A stretch of 22,784 nucleotides of DNA. It comes from an uncultured Clostridia bacterium (GTDB lineage Bacteria; Bacillota; Clostridia; Lachnospirales; Anaerotignaceae). The position numbers were made by a program, and so were the translations under genes. The DNA lies in the NCBI GenBank assembly GCA_910586765.1, contig CAJUJJ010000039.1, positions 1 through 22,784 on the forward strand, in the 5' to 3' direction. The notes below the pieces were generated by a model. It was not told the DNA's origin. It worked only from the letters and a program-made list of their open reading frames with translations, and searched no databases. Below are positions 1 through 6,683 of this stretch, one piece after another; the stretch's first letter is position 1; every line of letters begins with the position of its first letter.

Positions 1-133
1 ACTGCTATTTTCTTTTTTATCATTAGTACAACTTGCTGTGGCTTTAATCACAATAACAAAATTTCCCTCAATTGTTTAGGTTTACCCCCTAGTTTTTCTA
101 AATTTTGTATCTCTAAAGTTTATTTTATAAGCA

Positions 134-162
134 TTGTAATGATAGCATTTTTTTTATATAAT
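134..162 (+). promoter_or_regulatory. Promoter of the Rpn nuclease gene
   Basis: A -35 TTGTAA (134-139) and a perfect -10 TATAAT (157-162) are separated by 17 bp, and a GAGGTG ribosome binding site (171-176) lies just before the ATG codons at 179 and 182. The same arrangement, TTGTAA-17-TATAAT, recurs at 6396-6424 in the rpn relic, which supports it as a functional element. Confidence 0.7.
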
Positions 163-178
163 AATAACAAGAGGTGAA

Positions 179-1051
179 ATGATGAATACCAATAAAAAGT
201 ATAAAGACTCTGTTTTCACAAGATATTTTTCAGATGAGCATAAACTAAGATTACTTTACAATGCTTTAGAAAATACCAATTATGGAGACGAAACAGAAGT
301 GAATATCATTACATTAGAGGATGTGCTTTTTATGAATCAGAAAAATGATATTTGCTTTACTATAGATAATAAATTTATTATACTCATAGAACATCAAAGT
401 ACTATCAATAATAATATGCCTTTAAGATGTCTACTTTATATCGCTAGAGAGTATGAAAAACTGATTGACAAAAATATCGTTTATAGAAGTACATTACAAA
501 AAATACCAACACCACACTGTTATGTATTGTATAATGGTGTTCGGAACTATCCTAAAGAAAAGATATTGAAACTTTCAGATGCTTTTCTAGTACAGCAAAA
601 TCCTCCAGAATTGGAGCTAACTGTTAAAGTTATCAATATTAACTATAAGGAAAATCATAGTATCGTACAACAGTGTCAATATTTAAAAGAGTATAGTTAT
701 TTTATATCAGTCGTAAGAACTTATCTGGAAAAAGGCTTAGAATTAAATGACGCTATTATTCAAGCTGTCAAAATCTGTATTGATAAAAATGTCATGAAAG
801 AATTTTTAGAGAAAAATTCAAGTGAGGTGATAAATATGCTGTTTACTGAATTTGATATGAATACTGCTATTGAAACTTGGAAAGATGAAGGTAGAAAAGA
901 AGGTATTGTAAAAGGTAGAAAAGAAGGTATTGCAAAAGGCAGAAAAGAAGAAAAATTTGAAATCGCTAAAAATTTAATTGATATATTAGATATTGAAACT
1001 ATATCTAATAAAACAGGTTTATCTATTGAAGAAATCAAGAAGCTGATGTAA
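179..1051 (+). CDS. Rpn family PD-(D/E)XK nuclease (recombination-promoting nuclease / putative transposase)
   Basis: The 290-residue product matches the Rpn/YhgA-like family of nucleases, which promote RecA-independent recombination and are often annotated as PD-(D/E)XK transposases. The nuclease core is visible near the N-terminus: an Asp at 57 (motif NDICF) followed by the E71-H-Q73 motif (IEHQST), and the family-typical stretch NMPLRCLLYIAREYEK at about 79-94. The C-terminus has the characteristic repeated GRKEGI(V/A)K units (238-257) and a helical tail with a small helix-turn-helix-like segment (GLSIEEIKKL). Either ATG at 179 or the next at 182 could be used; GAGGTG at 171-176 is better spaced from the second. 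The gene has its own promoter and terminator and looks intact. Members often occur in many copies per genome, and a relic of another copy lies at 6391-6541. The family call is firm; the cellular role here is not known. Confidence 0.88.
   Translation: MMNTNKKYKDSVFTRYFSDEHKLRLLYNALENTNYGDETEVNIITLEDVLFMNQKNDICFTIDNKFIILIEHQSTINNNMPLRCLLYIAREYEKLIDKNIVYRSTLQKIPTPHCYVLYNGVRNYPKEKILKLSDAFLVQQNPPELELTVKVININYKENHSIVQQCQYLKEYSYFISVVRTYLEKGLELNDAIIQAVKICIDKNVMKEFLEKNSSEVINMLFTEFDMNTAIETWKDEGRKEGIVKGRKEGIAKGRKEEKFEIAKNLIDILDIETISNKTGLSIEEIKKLM
890..952 (+). repeat. 24-bp in-frame tandem repeat in the rpn 3' region
   Basis: Two 24-bp units (890-913 and 914-937) differ at one base, and a third partial unit follows (938-952). 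They encode GRKEGIVK, GRKEGIAK and GRKEE. Repeats of this kind at the C-terminus of Rpn proteins vary in number between paralogues and are a likely site of slippage. Confidence 0.85.
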
Positions 1052-1095
1052 CCATTACAAAAAAAGAAATATTTCTTTTACTAATTGCTTTAGAG

Positions 1096-1161
1096 CGAGG
1101 ATGTCTCCATATCGCGGTTCACCTCCCTATCGCGGTTCATCTCCATATATTGATATCCTCG
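1096..1161 (+). repeat. Long stem enclosing 18-bp tandem repeats
   Basis: Two adjacent 18-bp units at 1110-1127 and 1128-1145 (core tatcgcggttcaYctcc) follow a 6-bp partial unit (1104-1109). They are enclosed by arms cgaggatgtc (1096-1105) and gatatcctcg (1152-1161), which pair over 10 positions with one G-U wobble in RNA. A second hairpin, aaagcctt/aaggtttt with an outer aacg/cgtt, lies at 1164-1201. None of it looks coding, because the open frame ends at the stop codon near 1170 and has no start or ribosome binding site. It lies between the rpn stop codon and the terminator, so it would be in the rpn 3' untranslated region. Confidence 0.65.
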
Positions 1162-1222
1162 ACAACGCTATAAAGCCTTGATTTTATAAGGTTTTAACGT
1201 TGCAACGGCAAGGAAAAACAAC

Positions 1223-1262
1223 AAAAGAGCCTTTTCTTTCTTTTAGAGAAAAGGCTCTTTTT
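1223..1262 (+). terminator. Intrinsic terminator, rpn / LRAT operon (bidirectional)
   Basis: Arms aaaagagccttttct (1223-1237) and agaaaaggctctttt (1247-1261) pair perfectly and are followed by T residues. Read on the minus strand the hairpin also ends in a T-rich run, so it can end the minus-strand operon that stops at 1332. The same core recurs at 6486-6524. Confidence 0.85.
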
Positions 1263-1331
1263 GTATACTGCTTTTGTTATTAGAAAATAGTCAATGCCTC
1301 CTAAAAAGCATTAACCATTTCCATTTTATCA

Positions 1332-2615
1332 TTATTTTTCTGTTTGTTCTATTATATTTTTCTTTTCCTCAATAGCATACTTTTTTTCTGGCAAAGCTAA
1401 TAAATCACTATTATTATCTTCAGTCAAGGCTAATGTATCTATATGATTTGATTTTAATTCCAATGCTTGATTTTGCACAACGTTCAACATTTCTTTTGTA
1501 ATCTGTCCAGTTTGTTCAAGAATACGCTCTTTCCCTTTCAAGAAACCATCAATAATTTGAGTTTGTCTTTTAGAAAGGTTTTCTATTTGCATGGCATGAT
1601 GTTTTATTTGCAAAGTCATATCATCGTCTATTCGTTTTTGATATAACTTATGTGCAGGTGTTCCTTCTTCATACTTTTCCAATATAGACAAAAGCTGAGG
1701 CAATTTTTCTGTATTGTATTTATCATTATCTTGCTCAATTTTATCTCCTAATTCATTATAAACATTTTCAATTTCTTTTACAATTTGCAAAGAACCCTTT
1801 TCAATAATCAGCAATCTTTTTTCAGCGACCTCATTCAATTTTTCCTGTAAAGTCAATATTGTCTGAGCCATAACAGCCAAACCTTGTGCTCTAGCCTGTT
1901 CCAATGCAATTTGGCTTTCTCTCTGGCACTCCAAAATATCTAACTGAGCATTTTTCATCAATTCAATGCGGTCAGTTTCCATGCCAGCCAATCTAATTTT
2001 TGTATCTGCTTCAATTTGAGCAATTTTCACTTTATCAGGTTCATACACTGTACTAGTAGTAGAGCGACTACCACCGCCACTACTACCACCACCAAAAAGT
2101 CCTTTAAAAAAACCGCCAATTGTACCAAAAAGTCCCATATTATTCTCCTCCTGATTAGGTAATTTTCCATTTAACACCCTTTCGACCTGCTGACTACGAA
2201 AAGAGTTTAACGTACAAACATTTGCAAAATGTTCACAATTATTAAAAGCCAAATGATAGCCCTTATCACCCATACAAGCCCTAGCATATTCTACAATCTG
2301 CTGTGGTGTATACAACTGTGAAAATTCCTCATCTGTATATTCTTTTACTTCCAGAATACCGCCTTTTAAAAAATAATCTAAATCGGACTGTATGACTTCT
2401 GGTTTAGACCAGTCTAATATACTATCGCCGTCTTTTCCTGTAAAATGAATGACTTCTTTATCAGAAATAAATATACCGTGATGGGCATACAGTCCCCTTT
2501 TGACACGAATATGGTCACCCATTTTAGGCGGTTGTTGTGTCCATATTTCAGCAGAGGCATCAAAAATATCTGTAGACAATGTAGGGAGTTTATCTTTAAT
2601 TATCACAATCATCAT
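1332..2615 (-). CDS. LRAT-domain protein with glycine-rich linker and coiled-coil C-terminus
   Basis: Residues about 32-135 form a lecithin:retinol acyltransferase (LRAT)-like domain of the NlpC/P60 superfamily. It begins GDHIRVKRGLYAHHGIFI (catalytic-type His at 45 or 46), has EVIHF, and ends in the NCEHF motif with the candidate nucleophile Cys127. Family members transfer or cleave acyl groups on lipids; the substrate here is unknown. Residues 160-185 are glycine-rich (MGLFGTIGGFFKGLFGG then GGGSSGGGS). The remainder, 190-395, is helical and coiled-coil-like. ATG at 2615 is preceded by aagga and lies only 8 bases after the upstream gene's stop, so the two are co-transcribed. A perfect internal ribosome binding site precedes Met160. 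The LRAT assignment is good; the biological role is inferred only from the operon. Confidence 0.8.
   Translation of the reverse strand: MMIVIIKDKLPTLSTDIFDASAEIWTQQPPKMGDHIRVKRGLYAHHGIFISDKEVIHFTGKDGDSILDWSKPEVIQSDLDYFLKGGILEVKEYTDEEFSQLYTPQQIVEYARACMGDKGYHLAFNNCEHFANVCTLNSFRSQQVERVLNGKLPNQEENNMGLFGTIGGFFKGLFGGGSSGGGSRSTTSTVYEPDKVKIAQIEADTKIRLAGMETDRIELMKNAQLDILECQRESQIALEQARAQGLAVMAQTILTLQEKLNEVAEKRLLIIEKGSLQIVKEIENVYNELGDKIEQDNDKYNTEKLPQLLSILEKYEEGTPAHKLYQKRIDDDMTLQIKHHAMQIENLSKRQTQIIDGFLKGKERILEQTGQITKEMLNVVQNQALELKSNHIDTLALTEDNNSDLLALPEKKYAIEEKKNIIEQTEK
2136..2152 (-). promoter_or_regulatory. Internal ribosome binding site and ATG inside the LRAT gene
   Basis: On the minus strand AGGAGGAG (2152-2145) lies six bases before an in-frame ATG (2138-2136), which is Met160 of the LRAT protein. 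It begins a natural-looking N-terminus, MGLFGTIGGFFKGLFGG. This is a stronger site than that of the full-length start. It could give a separate 268-residue product lacking the LRAT domain, or it may be the remnant start of a formerly separate gene now fused. Confidence 0.6.
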
Positions 2616-2623
2616 TCCTTATT

Positions 2624-4642
2624 TTACTTTTGTTTCATCAAATCTTTTCTCATTTTGAACACAAGAGAATTATATTCTTTTTCTCTTTTTGCTTTTTCCT
2701 CAGCATAAGCCTTTGCATCAGCTAAATAAATATCATAATTTTTTTGTTTCAGTGAAGCAAATTCCGTTAATATTTCTTGTGATATTGCTTGCAAATCATT
2801 ATCTGCAACAAAAGCTAATATTTCATCAATAGAAATATCAAGCAGACTATTTGCCCAATTTAATATAAATATTCTATCTTCTGCATTTTTGCAGTCAAAT
2901 ATAATATTCTGTAATTCTGACTGCAATGTGGAAGCAAAACCATAAAGAATACCTTCTGCTTCAAATTTCTCTTGCAATTCTCCGCCAGATTGGAAAACAT
3001 ATTTTTGATAAATGCCTTTTCTTGTTTCTAAATAAAACTTATCAATATTATTTTTGTAATCTTCCAACACCGCAATCAATCGTTCTGCAACATTTTCTTT
3101 TTTACTGGAAGAAACAGTAATTTCACTTTTCAGACCTCTTTCTATGGCAGGCTGTATTTTCTCCTCAATAGCAAATCTTAATTTTCTCCAATCTTCATAC
3201 CATTTTGACCAGATTTCTTCTTCAACATCATCTTCTTTACAACTATTTTTCAAATCTTCTTTGTAAGTAGTTTTCAATATTTTGTAGTCTTCTGTCCAAC
3301 TTTCCCATATTTCAATGGCATGAAGTACAAATTGATGTTGTTTTTCAAAAAACTCAATTTTGCGGAGAGCATTTTTAATGATTTTAGCAGTATTTTCTGC
3401 AAGAAATGCAAAATGAACACGTTCTTCTTTTTCGAGTAAAGCAAGTTCTTTGATAGAGTTTTGTCCTTCGTCAATTTGGTCAATACGCTGTTCCAAATCA
3501 TCTGCCTGTTTTTTGACAGCAAGCAATTTTGATTTTACGCTGTGCATACCCAAAGAAAGATTTTTTTCAAAAAAGGCTTGTCTCTGTTGTAGCAAATCAT
3601 TTTCCTGCTCTGTTAAATTGCTGTTGTTTTCGTATTTTTTGGAGAGCTTCAAGCTGATGGTGTTAAAATCAAGTATGACTTTTTCTTTTTGTTTTTCGTA
3701 ATCGTTTATCTTTTGTAGGAGTTCGTTTATCCAGCTTTGCACCGCCTCATAATACTGTATCATAGAACTTCCTATTTCTTCTATATTGTATTTAGAAAGT
3801 AAAAAATTGTAGTCAAATGTAGAGGAAAGTGTTTCTTTTTCTTTTGCTGCAAGTTCTTCTAATCGTTTTTGTTCCTCTTGTAATTTTTGTATTTCTGACT
3901 CTAATGCTTGCAGTTCTTTTTTTAAATTTGCCTTTTCTATGTAAATTTTGTTGTAAGCTTGTGTTGCTTTTTTATCATCAAACATGGGCTGTAATTGATG
4001 TTTTACAAATATATCCAACAAGTGCTGTAATCTTTCTTTTTCTGTGTAAATAGAGTTTCTTTTATTGATGACTTCATTTTGATAATCTAGCCCATCAATG
4101 AGATAAGAAGAACAAGGGAAAATGTAAGCAGAATGGTAGTCTACATCACGTAGATAATCAGTAGCACGACTTGAGCCGGAGTCGAAATCTTTTGTATAGG
4201 GTTTATTTTGATGCATAAAATACCAATAATTATCTAAACGATTGAGTAATTTAAAAAATGGAATTGAGTTTGTGCCATCTTTAAAAATATTCCAAAGTTC
4301 ATATAAATCTGGCATTCTAAAGCCTGTAACGCCATTAAAATCAAATTTAGCAATGACTTCTTTTATTTTTTCTTCATACTTTTTATCTTTTATATTGGGC
4401 CAAGAATATTGCTTATAACTACCGTTCCTTTGTTTGATCCCATAGGGAAAATAGTTCAAATTTGCCCAAAGCAGTCCACTATTTTTATCAAAAAGCACTG
4501 TTTTTTTATTTTTAAAAAAATACCATCTTTGACTTTTGAGTGCGTCTAGTATGATATCTGTTCCTTCTGTGTCTTTTTCGATTTCTTTTATTTCTGACAG
4601 TATTTCCTCTCTTTTTTGTTGTAATTGTTGTAAATTTTGCAC
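2624..4642 (-). CDS. DUF1566 (Lcl)-like domain protein with long coiled-coil regions
   Basis: This 672-residue protein has a short N-terminal coiled coil (1-25), then at about 36-180 a DUF1566/Lcl-like domain. Its signature pieces are RWYFFKNKKTVLFDKNSGLLW, FNGVTGFRMPDLYELW and YHSAYIFPCSS. The rest is largely helical with Glu/Lys/Gln-rich heptad-like stretches at about 230-272 and 375-430, and a charged C-terminal helix. No signal peptide or membrane segment is seen, so it is probably cytoplasmic. The start is a GTG codon with GAGGGGGAG close upstream; no ATG fits as well. It is the first gene of a two-gene unit with the LRAT protein, and its promoter carries one of the two WYL-type palindromes nearby. 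The domain is known from bacterial surface and effector-like proteins, and its molecular role is not established. Confidence 0.75.
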   Translation of the reverse strand: MQNLQQLQQKREEILSEIKEIEKDTEGTDIILDALKSQRWYFFKNKKTVLFDKNSGLLWANLNYFPYGIKQRNGSYKQYSWPNIKDKKYEEKIKEVIAKFDFNGVTGFRMPDLYELWNIFKDGTNSIPFFKLLNRLDNYWYFMHQNKPYTKDFDSGSSRATDYLRDVDYHSAYIFPCSSYLIDGLDYQNEVINKRNSIYTEKERLQHLLDIFVKHQLQPMFDDKKATQAYNKIYIEKANLKKELQALESEIQKLQEEQKRLEELAAKEKETLSSTFDYNFLLSKYNIEEIGSSMIQYYEAVQSWINELLQKINDYEKQKEKVILDFNTISLKLSKKYENNSNLTEQENDLLQQRQAFFEKNLSLGMHSVKSKLLAVKKQADDLEQRIDQIDEGQNSIKELALLEKEERVHFAFLAENTAKIIKNALRKIEFFEKQHQFVLHAIEIWESWTEDYKILKTTYKEDLKNSCKEDDVEEEIWSKWYEDWRKLRFAIEEKIQPAIERGLKSEITVSSSKKENVAERLIAVLEDYKNNIDKFYLETRKGIYQKYVFQSGGELQEKFEAEGILYGFASTLQSELQNIIFDCKNAEDRIFILNWANSLLDISIDEILAFVADNDLQAISQEILTEFASLKQKNYDIYLADAKAYAEEKAKREKEYNSLVFKMRKDLMKQK

Positions 4643-4674
4643 AATTTCTCCCCCTCATATGTTTTTTTATATTT

Positions 4675-4703
4675 ATTTTACACCACAATATGACAATTTT
4701 CAA
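4675..4703 (-). promoter_or_regulatory. Promoter of the DUF1566-LRAT gene pair
   Basis: On the minus strand TTGAAA (4703-4698) and TAAAAT (4680-4675) are separated by 17 bp, about 30 bases before the GTG start at 4642. The 17-bp palindrome at 4725-4741 lies roughly 20 bp upstream of the -35. Confidence 0.6.
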
Positions 4704-4724
4704 CAAATATTTTACTTTATTTTT

Positions 4725-4741
4725 ATGACAAATTTTGTCGC
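4725..4741. promoter_or_regulatory. Candidate WYL-regulator operator, copy A
   Basis: The palindrome gacaaattttgtc (4727-4739) has perfect 6-bp arms around one base. Read on the minus strand, the 17-mer gcgacaaaatttgtcat matches the site at 6337-6353 at 15 of 17 positions. It lies just past the stop of the 81-residue gene, upstream of the DUF1566-LRAT promoter. Confidence 0.6.
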
Positions 4742-4742
4742 T

Positions 4743-4988
4743 TTATTTGTCTGGCTCGCACTGAAAAATGTCTAGCAATTCCTTTGCAATTTCGTCTGGT
4801 TTTTCTGATGTAATATTAGAAACCTGCCATAATACATAGGAATAGCCTTTTTCGGCAAGCCATATATGCAGTTGCTTGTTGTTGTAATATTGCAATACTT
4901 CTTCTATACAAAAATGCTCTTTTAATTCCTCAATATTTTTAATTTGTATTCCTTTTAATTGTATACCATTTTTTTCATATTCTCCCAT
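4743..4988 (-). CDS. 81-residue protein, unknown function
   Basis: The ATG at 4988 is two bases past the regulator's stop codon, and its ribosome binding site (AAGGAG) lies inside the end of the regulator gene, so the two are translationally coupled. The protein has the pattern IKNIEELKEHFCIEEVLQYYNNKQL followed by HIWLAEKGY. This resembles a short helical module (F-x4-LLxYYxxGxLxxWLxxxxY) that I have seen fused to, or beside, larger proteins of unknown function; this is from memory and not a named family. A second helix (SEKPDEIAKELLDIFQ) ends it. There is no signal peptide or membrane segment. It could be an adaptor for one of the coiled-coil partners, which is inference from position only. 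Confidence 0.65.
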   Translation of the reverse strand: MGEYEKNGIQLKGIQIKNIEELKEHFCIEEVLQYYNNKQLHIWLAEKGYSYVLWQVSNITSEKPDEIAKELLDIFQCEPDK

Positions 4989-4989
4989 A

Positions 4990-5955
4990 TTACATTACTC
5001 CTTGTTTTATTTCTGTAACATCATTTTTGTGCATAGAAAACCACATATCAATACCATCGCCGAATACTTCCGCTTTTATGGTATAAATACCGTCTTTTTC
5101 TGATATGATTTCTGCGGTAGGCAAACGGTCACGTACACCGTGAATATCATTGCCTGTATAAACAAATGTTACTTTGCGTAATTTTCCGCCCCTCATAAAC
5201 TGCACTCTTTTTCGAAATTCTCCCTCATTCAAATGAATGTTGCTTTGACAAGTGCCATAAGTTGGTGTATGAAATGACTCGTCTTTTAAAATCGTTAATT
5301 CTTGTATTCTATCAATGCGGTAAATGGTAGGAGAAAGCTCGTCAAAACTTTGCATATTTTTTCGTATGTCTTTGTCGTCAATCAATGCAAGCACATAAAA
5401 ATAATATTCTGAAAATAATATCGCAATCGGTTTTAATTTCCTTTTTACAAATTGCTCTCCTCCTGTAATCCTTTTGTATATTATTTCAATGTATTTGTTT
5501 TGCTGTATTGCTTTTCCTATTTCCCACATTTTATTGATGTACTCATACTCGTGATATGTTTCTATATAGTGATGTTTTTCATTCAGTATAAGACTTTCAA
5601 TAATGCCTTTTTCATTTGTGCAGTATTTTATAATACAGTTCAATATTTTTGTCATTTGTTCTTTTGGAAATGCTCTGCTGTCTAGTAAAATTTTGCAAAC
5701 GGCTAATACTTCACTGTTTGACAATGCACTTTTACAGTCCTTGAAGCGGTATTCTTTCCTTTCTTTACTATATACCATTTGTGTCGCTGTGTCACCTGAT
5801 TTTTTTAAATATTCTTTAATGTTTCTGATATCTCTTTGTGCTGTTCGAATATCAACACCATACTTTTTTACTATTTCTTGTGATGAAATGCTGCCCCCGT
5901 TCATTAATTTAATGTATAATTCATGTATTCTTTCTGATTTTTGCACTTTATCCAT
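4990..5955 (-). CDS. WYL-domain transcriptional regulator with N-terminal HTH
   Basis: The 321-residue protein has an N-terminal DeoR/HTH_11-type helix-turn-helix (about 8-50: SSQEIVKKYGVDIRTAQRDIRNIKEYL). A WYL domain follows at about 145-225, with PIAILFSEYYFYVLAL (176-191) in place of the usual WYL tripeptide and a conserved YRIDRI (212-217). A WCX-like C-terminal domain (about 255-317) ends it. WYL proteins bind nucleic-acid ligands and commonly repress phage-defence or DNA-damage loci. The ATG at 5955 follows GAGGGA. It is second in its operon, behind the zinc-ribbon gene, and is coupled to the 81-residue gene. The palindromes at 6337-6353 and 4725-4741 fit autoregulation and control of the DUF1566-LRAT pair. 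The family is clear; the ligand and target sites are inferred. Confidence 0.85.
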   Translation of the reverse strand: MDKVQKSERIHELYIKLMNGGSISSQEIVKKYGVDIRTAQRDIRNIKEYLKKSGDTATQMVYSKERKEYRFKDCKSALSNSEVLAVCKILLDSRAFPKEQMTKILNCIIKYCTNEKGIIESLILNEKHHYIETYHEYEYINKMWEIGKAIQQNKYIEIIYKRITGGEQFVKRKLKPIAILFSEYYFYVLALIDDKDIRKNMQSFDELSPTIYRIDRIQELTILKDESFHTPTYGTCQSNIHLNEGEFRKRVQFMRGGKLRKVTFVYTGNDIHGVRDRLPTAEIISEKDGIYTIKAEVFGDGIDMWFSMHKNDVTEIKQGVM

Positions 5956-5975
5956 AGTTTATCCCTCTCTTTTGT

Positions 5976-6287
5976 CTATTTTATTATTACAAGAATTGTA
6001 ATGATAATAATCATTAAAATAAGTACAATATATATTGTATTACTTTTTGGCTTTTCCTGCTTTATTTCTATCACACTATCAGTATCATTTTGAATTTTCT
6101 TTTCTTCTGGCTTTGTTTCCTCTCTTATTGTATTTTTTGTTTTGTTCTCATGCCTATCATATTGATATAACAGTTTATCAATATCATTAATTAAATTTAG
6201 CTTTTTGTCAATCAATCCTTTACAGCTTGGACAAAAAACAATTTCGTTATCATAAATACTATAACCACAATGCGGACATTTTCTCAT
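5976..6287 (-). CDS. Small zinc-ribbon protein with C-terminal membrane anchor
   Basis: This 103-residue protein starts with a zinc ribbon (CPHCGYSIYDNEIVFCPSCK, cysteines at 4, 7, 19 and 22). A charged Lys/Glu-rich linker (about 45-80) and a single hydrophobic C-terminal segment (about 83-102, TIYIVLILMIIIITILVIIK) follow. The layout is a tail-anchored protein with its ribbon in the cytoplasm. The ATG at 6287 is preceded by AAAGGAGA. It is the first gene after the operator-containing promoter and lies 20 bases before the WYL regulator. Zinc-ribbon/membrane proteins of this type are widespread in Firmicutes without a fixed function. A membrane sensor or tether for the system is plausible but unproven. 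Confidence 0.75.
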   Translation of the reverse strand: MRKCPHCGYSIYDNEIVFCPSCKGLIDKKLNLINDIDKLLYQYDRHENKTKNTIREETKPEEKKIQNDTDSVIEIKQEKPKSNTIYIVLILMIIIITILVIIK

Positions 6288-6329
6288 TATATATCTTCTC
6301 CTTTTATTTTTTATACTATTATTTTACAT

Positions 6330-6358
6330 TTTTTATGCGACAGCATTTGTCATTTCAA
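6330..6358 (-). promoter_or_regulatory. Promoter of the zinc-ribbon/WYL operon
   Basis: On the minus strand TTGAAA (6358-6353) and TAAAAA (6335-6330) are separated by exactly 17 bp. The spacer is almost filled by a palindrome, so a protein bound there would block RNA polymerase. Confidence 0.7.
6337..6353. promoter_or_regulatory. Candidate WYL-regulator operator, copy B
   Basis: gcgacagcatttgtcat contains the imperfect palindrome gacagcatttgtc (6339-6351) and matches copy A (4725-4741, minus strand) at 15 of 17 bases. It occupies the spacer of the first operon promoter, a classic repressor position. Confidence 0.7.
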
Positions 6359-6390
6359 TATATTTTCTGATATATTTTTTATAAAATTAC

Positions 6391-6541
6391 AGTCGTTGTA
6401 ATTCTGATAATTTTTTTATATAATAATAAGAAGTAATAAATATGCTGTTTACTGATTAATGTAATCATTACAAAACAACGACAACAAAAGAGCCTTTCTT
6501 TTTATTAGAAAAAAGGCTCTTTTTATATACTGCTTTTGTCA
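6391..6541 (+). pseudogene. Internally deleted relic of an rpn locus
   Basis: This non-coding stretch lines up, in order, with four parts of the intact rpn locus. The rpn promoter (134-170) matches 6396-6431, both TTGTAA-17-TATAAT. A 20-bp coding piece, ataaatatgctgtttactga, is shared (about 830-849 and 6435-6454). The rpn stop region atgtaaYcattacaaaa (1046-1062) matches 6459-6475. The terminator with its tail tatactgcttttgtYat matches at 6486-6541. Nearly all of the coding sequence is gone and only a five-codon frame remains (MLFTD). It lies in the 396-bp gap between the minus-strand operon and mutS2. The rest of that gap holds two divergent promoters and no other gene that I can see. Confidence 0.75.
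6486..6524 (+). terminator. Intrinsic terminator of the rpn relic
   Basis: Arms aaaagagccttt (6486-6497) and aaaggctctttt (6512-6523) pair perfectly. It is a near copy of the terminator at 1223-1262 and insulates mutS2 from upstream transcription. Confidence 0.8.
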
Positions 6542-6606
6542 TATTGTAAAATAATAATATTTCTTTATAGTGTTACAAAAATTTAAAATTAGAAATAGGA
6601 TATTTA

Positions 6607-6615
6607 TGGTATACT
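6607..6615 (+). promoter_or_regulatory. mutS2: Extended -10 promoter for mutS2
   Basis: TGG directly before TATACT (6610-6615) makes an extended -10 element about 70 bases before the start codon. The -35 is weak (a TTAGAA lies 15 bp upstream), as is common for extended -10 promoters. Confidence 0.5.
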
Positions 6616-6683
6616 ATAAAAGCAAATTTGTTATCATATGCTTCAGTAAAAATTTGAGTAATAAAAAAATGAGGTAGTAAATT

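Noticed and set aside
1096..1161. CRISPR array made of the 18-bp repeats
   Set aside because: Repeats are adjacent with no spacers, there are only about two and a half copies, and no cas genes are present.
1081..1170. Short coding frame across the 18-bp repeats
   Set aside because: No start codon with a ribosome binding site, and the sequence folds as a long stem between a stop codon and a terminator.
2445..2708. Plus-strand frame opposite the LRAT and DUF1566 genes
   Set aside because: It is a shadow of two well-supported minus-strand genes and crosses their junction; there is no ribosome binding site or family match.
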